Source: Henricia sp. BOLD:AAB3569 (Eukaryota; Echinodermata; Asteroidea; Spinulosida; Echinasteridae). From it: a stretch of DNA of 64,000 bases. The position numbers and the translations under genes are program-made. Positions within the stretch are counted from its first letter, which is position 1. Every line of letters begins with the position of its first letter. Below, in pieces: positions 27,585-40,600 of the stretch. Under the pieces are notes generated by a model. That model saw only the letters and a program-made list of their open reading frames with translations, was not told where the DNA came from and did no database searches. Location: contig JBBELK010000480.1 in assembly GCA_037783545.1 (NCBI GenBank), forward strand, positions 1,559,001-1,623,000, in the 5' to 3' direction.

Positions 27585-28185
27585 ACAGAATGTATCAGAA
27601 AAAGTAGACACTCATAAAATTGTAGATAAAATGGAAATTGTATTATATTTAGAAAATTGGCTCACACATATCGGTAGACATAAGTTTCATGTTTTTATTA
27701 ACGTCATCATCATGTTGGGAATTTCACGCCTGACTGAACAGGGGCTAGTTTTGTAAACAAAGCTAACATTAACTTGCGCCAAAAAAATGGAAGATGCAAA
27801 ACAGGATCAAGGAGCAAAGTTGCTCTTTTTAGACAGAACAGAGCAGTAATCAGGCGTGTCTTTGGTGTTACGCTAAGTGTGCAAATATGTGTGAAGAAAA
27901 AGACGGTCATGTGAAGGACTGAGGGGCTAGCTTAACTTTCTGAAAAGCTGATAGTAAAGAAAGGACATGTCAAATTGACCTCTCATGCTCCTTGATCCTG
28001 TTTTGCATCTTCAATTTTTAGGCGCAAGTTAATTTTAGCTTTGTTTACAAAACTAGCCCCTGTTCAGTCAGGCGTGAAATTCCCAACATGATGAAAACTT
28101 GAAACCTATATGTGTGAACCAATTTTCTGAATATAATACAATTTTTATTTTATCTGCAGTTTTATGACTATTTCTTTTCAGTTCC
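27585..28185. repeat. Long foldback, arms about 210 bp
   Basis: ATCATGTTGGGAATTTCACG and CAGGGGCTAGTTTTGTAAAC on the left are met by their complements at 28040-28095; the pairing extends out to TTATATTTAGAAAATTGG and in to TGCAAAACAGGATCAAGGAG. No coding signal. Confidence 0.75.
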
Positions 28186-28486
28186 CCCCTGTATTCAAAA
28201 CATTTGAAATAAGTTTAAATTTGTAATTTCAATTTTTGTTTTAAATTACATGTACTGAAAGAGGCTTGCATTTGTAAGGAAACATTAATTTACATTTATT
28301 TTCTTTGTGTGTTTTCTCTTTCATTCTTCATCTACTAAAATCGGCAACTGATAACCATTCTCTCACCCCACCGCCATCTTGTATTTTCATCATGTAACCT
28401 GCTTGTGTTCTGTCCTGCATGCTTACACCATCTCTGCTATTGGATGTGTTTTGTTCTGCTTCTTTACCCCCTGGGAAAACAACAGC

Positions 28487-28928
28487 AGCTGTAAGGACAG
28501 GCAGTTCCTGGGGTCAGACTTGCTCCCTCTGTCATAACGGTGTCCCCGGAGTCAAATTAGAAGAGGACAAAATGGCGTCAGATTGTCCTTGCCGAAAGGA
28601 CAGTGTTGTGGCGCCTAGCTCACCTGCTGAAAACAGCCGACCGAATTCCGGGTACCAGTCTCCTGACACGGGGTACCGGTTGTCGCCAGCGCTCATACAA
28701 CGCAGCGGCACATTTGTGAGTAACAGACATGGTAATTTGGTTACGCTGAGCGGAACGGATCCTATACAAGGTGCCCATAAAACAGGCAGGTCGGCTTTTA
28801 ACGCAGGTCGGACACGCCCTAACGTAAACAGGCTCCGAAGGGAGACCCAGATACAAATAAGAGGGGGAGAAGTCAGGGTACCGTGTGGGACATATCCTTT
28901 CTCTGTTTCCAACGGTTATATTAGATAA
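28487..28928 (+). CDS. Orphan candidate terminal exon, function unknown
   Basis: An open frame of about 147 codons follows a possible acceptor (CTTCTTTACCCCCTGGGAAAACAACAG, ending at 28486) and ends at TAA 28926-28928. The peptide is Ser/Arg/Gly-rich without a domain I recognise (ends GTYPFSVSNGYIR). It lies between TTLL3 and CDK20 on the same strand, so it could be an alternative last exon of TTLL3 or part of an unseen gene. Two minus-strand frames are open over the same bases, which weakens the case. Confidence 0.3.
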
Positions 28929-29535
28929 TAATATTTTTAAAATGATCATGTTTCAAAGTTGGAGTTCAAGTTTGAAAGGTTTAGAGAAATCCTTTTCTGA
29001 GATTTGTGTTTGGTAAAATTTGAGAATATGAAGTGAAGTTATTCTGAATCTGAAAACGTTGAAAGTACTGTATTTATAATTTTACAATATACATCCAAGA
29101 TTTTGTGATTTTATGCAAAATACTATTATTTTGTCCTAAATCATGTTGATCAAATTTTGTTTCATTATGGTTTTTTTTAATTGGATTTTTAAAAAATTGT
29201 AAGGAAGCACATTTTTTGGATATATAGTTTGGAAGATTGTAAATGCTAAAAAAAGCGAGTGTACACACGCATTTTTCTAAAAACCACCTTTATTTCTTAC
29301 TTTCTTCCAGAAAAGTACCATTTTAGACAACAATTTCGAGTTTAGTTTTGTTTCTTGTCATCTCTGAATAAAAATTTTAGGTCATTAAAAATGATATTTA
29401 TAACAGGCCTTTATTTGCTTGAGCAATAAAGTACAGCAAACAAATTGTTTAAATATTTTCACTTTTAGCCTTCCGACATCTTTATCAAGAGAACTGTAAA
29501 AGAAATAACATGGTCTTCATCGGCATTTGACCGAA
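28929..29535. other. AT-rich spacer, no feature seen
   Basis: AT-rich unique-looking sequence between the orphan frame and the second half-tRNA array. No repeat ends or splice-flanked frames found. Confidence 0.5.
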
Positions 29536-29544
29536 CCTACAACC

Positions 29545-30175
29545 TCTCACTCACCAGGCAGATGCTCTAGCTGTGAGACACAGTGGTATACTCCCTCGGG
29601 TTTCCCCAAGACCACTGAGACACTGGGCAGATGCTCTACCAGCTGAGCTATGAGGCACAGTGGTATACTCCCTCGGGTTTCCCCAAGACCTCTGACACAC
29701 CGGGTAAATGCTCTACCAGCCGAGCTATGAGGCACAGTGGTATACTTCCTCAGGTTTTCTGCCAAGACCTCTGGCACACCGGGCAGATGCTCTACCAGCT
29801 GAGCTATGAGGCACATGGTATATACTACCTCAGGTTGCCCCCAAGACCTCTGACTCACCGGGGGATGCTCTACCAGCTGAGCTATGAGGCACAGTGGTAT
29901 ACTCCCTCAGGTTTTCCCAAAGACCTCTGACACACCAGGCAGATGCTCTACCAGCTGAGCTATGAGGCACAGTGGTGTATTCCCTCAGTTTCCCCCAAGA
30001 CCTCTGACACACCGGGCAGATGCTCTACCAGCTGAGCTATGAAACACAGCACTTGGTATACTCGCTCAGGTTTTCCTGAGTGAGTATTTTCCCTAAGACC
30101 TCTGACACACCAGGCAGATGCTCTACCAGCTGAGCTATGATCGAGGCACAGTTGTGTATTCCCTCAGGTTTTCCA
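29545..30175 (-). repeat. Tandem half-tRNA array 2 (about 8 units)
   Basis: The same unit as at 16019-17348, on the minus strand: complement of TACCAGCTGAGCTATGAGGC near 29646, 29725, 29803, 29880, 29960, 30038 and 30137, plus a degenerate unit near 29570. More diverged than the other two arrays, with small insertions between units. A B-box-like word (GGTTCGAATCTCG on the minus strand) lies apart, near 30246-30260. Confidence 0.85.
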
Positions 30176-30275
30176 TAAGAAGCCAATTATGTATGCACAT
30201 TACAACTGAGCAAAGTATGTATTTTTTTCCAAATGAAGAAACATTTTCGAGATTCGAACCAGAGACCCATGGTAT

Positions 30276-31534
30276 TCTTTTCTATTATTTGATATACATA
30301 ATAAGGCGCTAAAAAATAAGGTAATGCTTGTTTGAATTTTGAGAAGCATAAATTTGTACCATTCTTTTGATCATTTTGTTACAGTGATAGAAGTAAAATT
30401 GTCCGTATTTATTGAGAAGTGTATACAATATATAGCTTCTGTTTAACTTTCAACCAAACTTGTAAAATTATGAACTTTATTATAAAAATTGGTTCAAGTT
30501 TCTGTTAAATGCAGATGTTTCTGTTTTCCCCTTTGTAAAGATTATTTTAATAAATAAAATCAGAACCAATGTATGCATTTTTTGCGAGCTTGTTTTACAA
30601 AATGGTGTCCAAAAATCGACAGGCTGTAGATATAATAATTAGTTGAGTGTTGCTAAATGCTTTAAAGGCGCAAGCCCTATGTATCATTTGCAAGATAGAA
30701 CTTTTTACAGATTCGTGGTATAAGAGTGTAACATATCTAAGGAAAAATGTTGGTAAACTAGCCTGAAGAAATTTTAGCTACATAGATGCATCAATGCTTA
30801 AAAAAAACTTGAAAATCTATATATGGATTTTGTGTACAAGTGAATGGTAAAATTGTTATCAACACTTTGAGTAAGATTTTTCTTGTCAACTCATGAAAAA
30901 CAAAATTGGGTCAATGCAAATATACGATATATATGGGCCTTTAAGGGCGAGTTCTTGCAAGTTAGGTGTCTTCCCCCTAAACATCAAGACGTAGCTGGGT
31001 GGCGCCATTGGCAGCCAACGGCCAGAGACTCTGGTTAATTGAGTGCTCTTGGATCTTATAAGTGTGTTCAATGCTCTACCATAGTGCTTTATATCCCTTT
31101 CAAAGGATAGGGCAGTTGTGGTAAAGTGCCTAGCTCAAGGGCACAGAACATGACCATGAGTTTTCACCTGCTGCCTGAACATTTCGAGTTAACATCACAG
31201 TGTCAATACACCTATTTTTCCCGGGGGAGCGGTGTTCTCAAATAGAGATTAGAACATGAATCAGGGATTTAATACTCACTCAGATCGCGTTTTATGTGGC
31301 AATTTTTTAGCCTGAAGCGTAACGCGCGATCTTCTAGGTTTTTAAAAAAGTTGTCTATGGATATATGCGACCGGTTGAGTTGAACAGCGCCCTCAACTGG
31401 TTGTTTACAACACCAAGACAACATTACCAGCCATGCCAGCTAGCTATAAAATGCATGTAACTTGACGTTATTTTTTTGCACTCTGAAATGTGCCTTTTTT
31501 TCCAGTTCAGTAATTGAATAAATTATTATGAAAC
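30276..31534. other. Intergenic spacer upstream of CDK20
   Basis: 30660-30945 is a copy of the dispersed repeat seen at 13541-13925. The last 300 bases contain a TATAAAA word at 31445-31451 and a CT tract (31488-31505) just before the CDK20 ATG; they may be the promoter, but nothing is decisive. Confidence 0.4.
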
Positions 31535-31609
31535 ATGGAGCAGTACACTATTCTTGGAAGAATTGGAGAGGGTGCCCACGGAATTGTTTTTAAAGCCAAA
31601 CATATTGAG
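31535..31609 (+). CDS. CDK20: CDK20 exon 1
   Basis: [20 protein letters not shown] plus AKHIE, the glycine-rich loop. Donor GTAGGA. Phase 0. Confidence 0.97.
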
Positions 31610-34600
31610 GTAGGAATTTGGGTTTTGACATCAGTCGACTGTTTTGTCCAACTCGCACACGTGATTTGCAAACGCAAACATGCTAGGCCTAGACTTATTT
31701 ATAATACTTTTTTTACAAACCTTACCCGAGTCAAATTACCGCCGATGCATTTTTAACATTACCATGAAGAATTCAATTGTTCACTTACTTCCGGATGGAT
31801 GATTTTAATGTTGATTTTTGCGGATTTTGTAGCCATGTTTTTCTTTCACACGTTTTCCTACTGTTACTGTTAGCATCCTAACTGACATGACTGATGCCCC
31901 AGCGTAACCCAGGGCCCAATCCCACCCGCATTTATACGTCGTGGGTGAGAAGGTGCACTTGCGATCGCATGTTCACGGAAGGCCTGCATCAGACAATGTA
32001 TAAAGCAACGGGCAGACGGAGGAAAGGCTGTGAGTGTGAAAAGGAAATAAAAACATGGCTACGAAAATCCAGCTTTTTTTTTGCGAGGTTGAATTTCGAT
32101 TTTTTAGTTTTAGCTTAGCTCATTTTTGTAATCATACAAATTCCTAATATTTTGAATATGACATTATACAATTGGATTGAAATTGGTGGTTTTTGTTTTA
32201 CCAGAGTGGTGTAGTTTGTGCATTGAAGAAAGTTCCTTTGCGTAAACTTGATGATGGAATCCCTAACACTGCACTCAGGTAAATTACAAAAATTTAATTT
32301 ATCAGTGAGGACTCAAACTCCCGAAATGGAGAAATTCTCCCCTTCTGGCAAATTATCCTTATCGGGAGAAGTTTTTTTCCCTCGATGCAGAGATTTTCAC
32401 CCGATCGGGAGAATGATATTCTTCGGAACCATTTGCGCACGTATCCGCTCATTTGCGCATGCAAAACCGAAGTGGGCGAAGCGAAATAATTTTTGCAAAA
32501 AAACAATGAAAATTTATGTAAATTTGGGTTTTCATCGACAATTTGGCACCAAAGACGATTGTTTCTGGTGTAATTTGTCGTCTGTGCCTAAGGACGGCAT
32601 GGTTTTCATGACGATTACTGTAGATTTTATGCGTGGATTTCTTCTATGGTCGCATGCTTGTATATTGTAAAGCGTCTGCATCACTGGGGTCACATGACAA
32701 GGCAAATTTTAAGAATTCTCCATATGAATTTATGGTATAAATTACGTTTACTGAGTGGCCGCCACTGAGACGCCCTATGTTAAGTCTATGGAACAGGGCA
32801 AGGGAATTATTGAATGTTTTTCACTCCTAAAATTCACACGTTTTGGTGGTTATATTAAGCCAGTAATAAACTAATTTTCCTGTCTATATCATATTTTTTT
32901 CACAGAGAAATTAAAGCCTTACAAGAAATAGAAGAAAACCCTTTTGTAAGTTTTATTTTTGCTTGATTTACAAATTTTACTGTTTTTAAATTTTTTTTTT
33001 ATCTACTACTTTTATTATTTTTTTTCAAAAAGGTAGATACGTTTTTTTTATGGAAATTGTTCAATGTTTGTCACTCCTAAATTGAACCCTGTAAAATATA
33101 TTAACACTTTTTTGTGGTTTTTACGTCGTATTATAAAGAGAATAAGTGGCAACCAGTGAACACAATGCATAGTTCCGATTTTGCCCAATCAACCCGCCCT
33201 CTTGGATATTGTTGCTATGCCTCACACGCTATCGTCAAATTGTCCACACACACTGCACAAACCAATTGAAGCACAGATTCATTGGAGAAAACTCAAAGGT
33301 ATTCATGTTTCAGGGTCAACAGTTATCGTAGAACATACTGAGTAAAGGGCCAGTAATACAGGGATGTCATATCATGAAATATGTGCTTTCTTACCTTTGA
33401 ACAGGGAATCGCCCGGCCTTGAAACAACAAATTCACCCGGATCACCAAATACATCACTGTACAAACTGTATGCGCAGAAAATCGCGTAATGTTGTTTGTG
33501 AGCAAATGCACTTTGACCTACGTTGGCGCTGTCTGCTAGCTCTTTTGTGATTGGTCGGCAGGTTCGGCCTGATTGATAGGTCGGAACTATGTATTATTTC
33601 CTGAAACATTTTTTGATGGAGCTAAAATTCAAATGTTTTCCCCCCAACAGGTGGTGAAGCTAAGGGAAGTATTTCCCCACAGCACAGGCTTCGTCTTAGT
33701 CTTTGAGTTCATGCTGTCGGACCTGTCTGAAGTCATCAGGAACTCAGAGCGACCTCTAACGGAGGCTCAAGTCAAGAGTTATATGGTGATGCTCCTTAAA
33801 GGAATAGCTTACTGCCATGAAAACTCCATCATACACAGGGTAAGAACTGTTCATTGAAAATTTTAATCAGTTGCCTATCCATACAACACTAAGAGAAAAT
33901 GTTAGTCCTTGGGGGGAAAAACTGAGGGAGTGTACCACTGTGCCTCATATAGCTCAGCTGGTAGAGCATCTGCCTGGTGTGTCGGAGGTCTTGGGGAAAA
34001 CCTGAGGGAATATACCACTGTGCCTCATAGCTCAGCTGGTAGAGCATCTGCCTGGTGAGTCGGAGGTCTTGGGGAAACCTGACGGAGTATACCACTGTGC
34101 CTCATAGCTCAGCTGGTAGAGCATCTGCCTGGTGTGTCGGAGGTCTTGGGGAAAACCTGAGGGAGTATACCACTGTGCCTCATAGCTCAGCTGGTAGAGC
34201 ATCTGCCCGGTGTGTCAGAGGTCTTGGGGAAACCTGAGGGAGTATACCACTGTGCCTCATAGCTCAGCTGGTAGAGCATCTGCCCGGTGTGTCAGAGGTC
34301 TTGGGGAAACCTGAGGGAGTATACCACTGTGCCTCATAGCTCAGCTGGTAGAGCATCTGCCCGGTATGTCGGAGGTCTTGGGGAAACCTGAGGGAGTATA
34401 CCACTGTGCCTCATAGCTCAGCTGGTAGAGCATCTGCCCGGTGTGTCAGAGGTCTTGGGGAAACCTGAGGGAGTATACCACTGTGCCTCGGCTCAGCTGG
34501 TAGAGCATCTGCCCGGTGTGTCAGAGGTCTTTGAGGAAACCTGAGGGAGTATACCACTGTGCCTCATAGCTCAGCTGGTAGAGCATCTGCCCAGTGTGTC

Positions 34601-37600
34601 AGAGGTCTTGGGGAAACCTGAGGGAGTATACCACTGTGCCTCATAGCTCAGCTGGTAGAGCATCTGCCCGGTGTGTCAGAGGTCTTTGAGGAAACCTGAC
34701 GGAGTATACCACTGTGCCTCATAGCTCAGCTGGTAGAGCATCTGCCTGGTGAGTCGGAGGTCTTGGGGAAACCTGAGGGAGTATACCACTGTGCCTCATA
34801 GCTCAGCTGGTAGAGCATCTGCCTGGTGTGTCAGAGGTCTCGGGGAAAACCTGGGGGAATATACCACTGTGCCTCATAGCTCAGCTTGTAGAGCATCTGC
34901 CAGGTGTGTCAGAGGTCTTTGGGAAAATCTGAGGGAGTATACCATTGTCTCATAGCTCAACTGGTAGAGCATCTGCCTGGTGTGTCAGAGGTCTTTGGGG
35001 AAACCTAAGGGAGTATACCACTGTGCCTCAGCTCAGCTGGTAGAGCATCTGCCTGGTGTGTCAGAGGTCTTAGGGAAACCTGAGGGAGTATACCACTGTG
35101 CCTCATAGCTCAGCTGGTAGAACACCTGTCTGGTGTGTCAGAGGTCTCTGGTTCACATCCTGATAAAGACCGTACCATTCTTCTGCTATGCCTATGGTTA
35201 TCAGAATAGTTTCTAAAGTATCCAACGGTTAATCATCTGGCAAATGATACAGTGTGCCTTTAATCAGCAAGCTTGACGCCTCCAGTCGTGTGTGACGTAA
35301 ATTGTCCCATTTATTGCAGGATTTAAAGCCAGCCAATCTCCTGATCAGTGAAACAGGACATCTTAAGATTGCCGATTTTGGTTTAGCCAGGGTCTTCAGT
35401 GATGAGGAAGGCAGGCAGTACAGTCATCAAGTTGCCACAAGGTACCAGACCTTGCTTCTATAATTGGTTCAAGTGCTGTTCCTGGTTTTTTATTTGCACA
35501 TACAATATTTAAAATCTAGTACATTTGTTTTGGAATTTTGGAATTCATTTTCATTTGTATATTAAACTGTAGCATCAAACAAGGCTAACTGCACCAGCCT
35601 CTGTAAGAGCCACTGAGGCAAGGTGCGCCACTCTGCCTGAAGTACCTCCCTGAGCTCCTGCACTTCTAGGGCTGTTTGTGTTTTCTCAGAGCCCTCAATT
35701 GCAGGATTCTCCCAGAAACACAAAATGTCACATTTCATTGCTGCGGTATTCACTTTGTTGAATTATGCAGGGCACGGCTATTTTCTCGTGGACAAAATCA
35801 GTGAAGCAGAATAGTCTTGAAAGCGATTCCAAAGTGATTGGCTGATCAGTGCCTTGTTATCCACAAGTTCACTGTATTCAACAAACTTCTGTTTTGATCA
35901 AGAATCAATATTTTAACCATATATTTACTTTGTTTGTAGGTGGTACCGGGCACCGGAACTTTTATATGGAGCAAGGAAGTACGACGAGGGAGTTGATCTT
36001 TGGTAAGTAAAAGATTTCTAGAAGCGTCTTAGGAAGGGTCACTCTTGCGACGTTGGTACGTGAATTAGGATGCATTTAACTTGTCTTAACTTTTTTGAAA
36101 TTGATCCGAGGTCTCAGTGGCTAGTTGATAATTTGTATACTAACTGGCGAGACCTGTTACTTGATTTAAATACATGACCAGGGACCAATTTAAAAAAGCA
36201 CCAAGATGCATCTTGGGAAGAGTCACTCTTATCTTGGAACGTTGCTATGGGAATGACGACGCACTGAACTCGTCTTAACTTTTGAGATATCGATCCCAGG
36301 TTGTAAATTTGAATCACACTCGCGTCCATGGTGCGTGTTCCCACCCAGGAGTATATGGGTACCTGCAAGGGTTGCGCAGCCCCATGAGTGCTGGTGTCAG
36401 GCTGCCAGCGCTGCATACTGCCCAGGGAGTTGTGCCCAATGACCAGGGTAATAATGTTGCCTCTCTCCACCCAGGAGTAAATGGGTACCTGCAAGGGTTG
36501 CAGCCCCTGAGTGCTTGTGTCAGGCTGCTGGGGCTGCATACTCCCCAGGGAGTTGTGCCAAATGATTAGGGTAATAATGTTGCCTCTCTCCACCCAGGAG
36601 TAAATGGGTACCTGCAAGGGTTGCAGCCCCTGAGTGCTTGTGTCAGGCTGCTGGAGCTGCATACTCCCCAGGGAGTTGTGCCCAATGATTAGGGTAATAA
36701 TGTTGCCTCTCTCCACCCTGGAGTAAATGGGTACCTGCAAGGGTTGTAGCCCCTGGGTGCTTGTGTCAGGCTGTCAGGGCTGCATACTCCCCAGGGAGTT
36801 GTGCCCAATGACCAGGGTAATAATGTTGCCTCTCTCCACCCAGGAGTAAATGGGTACCTGCAAGGGTTGCAGCCCCTGAGTGCTTGTGTGTCAGGCTGCC
36901 AGGGCTGCATACTCCCCAGGGAGTTGTGCCCAATGACCAGGGTAATAATGTTGCCTCTCTCCACCCAGGAGTAAATGGGTACCTGCAAGGGTTGTAGCCC
37001 CTGAGTGCTTGTGTCAGGCTGCCAGCGCTGCATACTCCCCAGGGAGTTGTGCCCAATGACCAGAGTAATAATGTTGCCTCTCTCCACCCAGGAGTAAATG
37101 GGTACCTGCAAGGGTTGCAGCCCCTGAGTGCTTGTGTCAGGCTGCCAGCGCTGCATACTCCCCAGGGAGTTGTGCCCAATGACCAGGGTAATAATGTTGC
37201 CTCTCTCCACCCAGGAGTAAATGGGTACCTGCAAGGGTTGAGCAGCCCCTGAGTGCTTGTGTCAGGGTGCCAGGGCTGCATACTCCCCAGGGAGTTGTGC
37301 CCAATGACCAGGGTAATAATGTTGCCTCTCTCCACCCAGGAGTAAATGGGTACCTGCAAGGGTTGTAGCCCCTGGGTGCTTGTGTCAGGCTGTCAGGGCT
37401 GCATACTCCCCAGGGAGTTGTGCCCAATGACCAGGGTAATAATGTTGCCTCTCTCCACCCAGGAGTAAATGGGTACCTGCAAGGGTTGCAGCCCCTGAGT
37501 GCTTGTGTCAGGCTGCCAGGGCTGCATACTCCCCAGGGAGTTGTGCCCAATGACCAGGGTAATAATGTTGCCTCTCTCCACCCAGGAGTAAATGGGTACC

Positions 37601-40600
37601 TGCAAGGGTTGTAGCCCCTGGGTGCTTGTGTCAGGCTGTCAGGGCTGCATACTCCCCAGGAAGTTGTGCCCAATGACCAGGGTAATAATGTTGCCTCTCT
37701 CCACCCAGGAGTAAATGGGTACCTGCAAGGGTTGCAGCCCCCGAGTGCTTGTGTCAGGCTGCCAGGGCTGCATACTCCCCAGGGAGTTGTGCCCAATGAC
37801 CAGAGTAATAATGTTGCCTCTCTCCACCCAGGAGTAAATGGGTACCTGCAAGGGTTGCAGCCCCTGAGTGCTTGTGTCAGGCTGCTGGGGCTGCATACTC
37901 CCCAGGGAGTTGTGCCCAATGACCAGGGTAATAATGTTGCCTCTCTCCACCCAGGAGTAAATGGGTACCTGCAAGGGTTGCAGCCCCCGAGTGCTTGTGT
38001 CAGGCTGCCAGGGCTGCATACTCCCCAGGGAGTTGTGCCCAATGACCAGAGTAATAATGTTGCCTCTCTCCACCCAGGAGTAAATGGGTACCTGCAAGGG
38101 TTGCAGCCCCTGAGTGCTTGTGTCAGGCTGCTGGGGCTGCATACTCCCCAGGGAGTTGTGCCCAATGACCAGGGTAATAATGTTGCCTCTCTCCACCCAG
38201 GAGTAAATGGGTACCTGCAAGGGTTGCAGCCCCTGAGTGCTTGTGTCAGGCTGCTGGAGCTGCATACTCCCCAGGGAGTTGTGCCCAATGCTGACCAGAG
38301 GTAATAATATTGTATTTTTTGTGAATTCTACAGGGCTATTGGCTGTATCTTTGGTGAACTCTTAAATAACTCCCCACTGTTCCCTGGCGATAATGACATT
38401 GAACAACTCTGCTGCGTACTTCGTGTTCTTGGAACACCGACAGAGCAAACATGGCCTGTAAGTACATGTACATTTGTCTTTCCACGGTAAAGGGGTCATT
38501 TTGGCAACACAGACCATATTTTCGAAGAAATACCATGTCTGGTCTCAAAATAAAAGACATAAGTTTTAGTTGTTCTGAAGAGATAACTTAGGCCCAAAAA
38601 GGGTTACAAATAGTGTGACAACATTGCTTTTCAAAAAACCCTGTGTATAAATTTCCAATATACGCTCGTAACCGGGACGGCCTAAAATGTAACATAAGTG
38701 TCCGTCCCGGTTACGAGCGTATATTGGAAATTTATTTCTTTTATTTTGAGACCAGACAAAGGTATTTCCTCGAAAATATGGTCCGTGTTGCCAAAATGCC
38801 CCTTTTTCCATCCTTTGGAAGGGATGTAAAGCCGTTGGTCCAGTGTGTTGTGTAAAGCACTTAAAAGATCCCAGAGCATTAATTCGTAAAGAGAAGGGGA
38901 TTCCATACCTGCCAACTTTGCTGAGTAAAAAAATCGGACTGTAATGAAACTTGCAACGGTCGAGTTGGTACAACGGTCGAGTTGGTAAAACGGTCAAGTT
39001 GACCTAGTACTGCACCCGTTTTCATGTACACAACACATGCGGCGCGGGCGGGGAGTCAGGTAAAGTCGACCGTTTACAAACTCGACTCAAATACCACTTC
39101 GCCTAGCCCAGGTTGGACATCGTTGTCTTCACTGCATCACGACCATCCGCTATGTAGTATGCGGTAATAATAAGGAGTCCAACCTGGGCTACACTTCGCC
39201 CAAGGGGCATCACGCGTGGATTAGTGGTGCGCGATCCGATTAATCATTCTTGCAGCACTGTTCCGATTTTCAACACTTTTAACACTTAAAAATCGGAACA
39301 AATCCGATTAAATCGGACTAGTTGGCAGGTATGGGATTCTCCCCGGTGTTCCTGGCTCGGCAGCCGAAGGCGCCACCCGCCTATGTATCTCGATGTTTAG
39401 GCAGTTTCTAGGTACTTGTAAAGCGCATTGAGATGTCGACAGACATGGAATGCGCTATATAAGAACTTGCTATTATTATTATTATTACCGTGGAAAGACC
39501 CACTTATTTAAATTTATCCACAATTCTTGTTTTGTCATAAAAATGTACCATCTTGGGAATCTCTCAAATAAACATCTTCTGTTATTAATGTTACAGGGAA
39601 TGGAGGAGTTACCAGACTATAACAAAATCACATTCCCAGAGAATCCACCAATACCATTTGAACAGGTGGTACCAGACGCATCGCCAGAGGTAAACTTGCC
39701 ACAGTCTCTCCACATGTTAATTGATATTGATGAAAATCGTTAATAGGAAGCTAGTCCTTGGGACTTTGCAGATTACCTTGTTATAACAGGAACCTTGTAT
39801 TATCAGGAATGAAAACAATGATGAGCAAAGGATTGGGACCTGATATTGTCCTTGTTATAAGCAGAATGTTGTATTAAAGGAGCGTAACCAGATATTTAAA
39901 AAAAACGGATTTCTTTCTAACCTAACAATCATATAAAATACCTCCCCAAAATACTATCTACAATGTACCATGGGTAGAAAACATGAAATTTGCAATCCTT
40001 AATTTCGATGTGGTGGTAAAAAGGTTGGTGTAATCAATGCACTGCTTTATGGATCCGAATAAATTAGTTTACTAAACTTCGGTGGATTTTAGATGATATC
40101 GCTAAAAATATACGGATTTAGGGCGCGAATATTCAGAATGGTGATGAAAAAAATATGACACATGATATGGTATCAAATTCCCAAAACCCTTGGAGAAATT
40201 GTGGGGGTAAAAAATGTGATCTGGTCACGCTCTCTTACAGGCCTCGAAATCCATTTTCAAAAGAGCACAGCAATTTTCTCTTAGTAAAGGGCACCTGAAT
40301 GAGGAAATGGAAAATTAGTGATAGAACTTTTTAAGGGCAACACAGCAATTTGCTGTGGTGCCGTGGGTTATTTCAAGGCCTGCTTTTATTATTGAGGTTA
40401 AACTTTAACACCATTAAATTGTAGCTTTGTTGTCCACTAAAATAAATAACCGTAGTATCATATTTTAATGGATTTGTTCTAGCATATGGGTAATTTCCAA
40501 AATTAGGGGTCCAAAAGTGTGACATGCTTTTTAAGAAATGTTGTCTTTTTTTTCAGGCACTGGACTTGTTGAAGAAGTTCCTTGTCTACCCTTCCAAGGA

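Noticed and set aside
29547-30012. Open frames in the antisense array (SSAGRAF peptides)
   Set aside because: Same artefact in array 2.
37137-38288. 383-codon minus-strand frame and several 200-codon frames in both strands
   Set aside because: They follow the 123-bp tandem repeat exactly, lack unique sequence at either end and lie inside a CDK20 intron; the open frames are a by-product of a period divisible by three.
36341-38300. CRISPR array
   Set aside because: Repeats are contiguous without unique spacers and the genome is animal.
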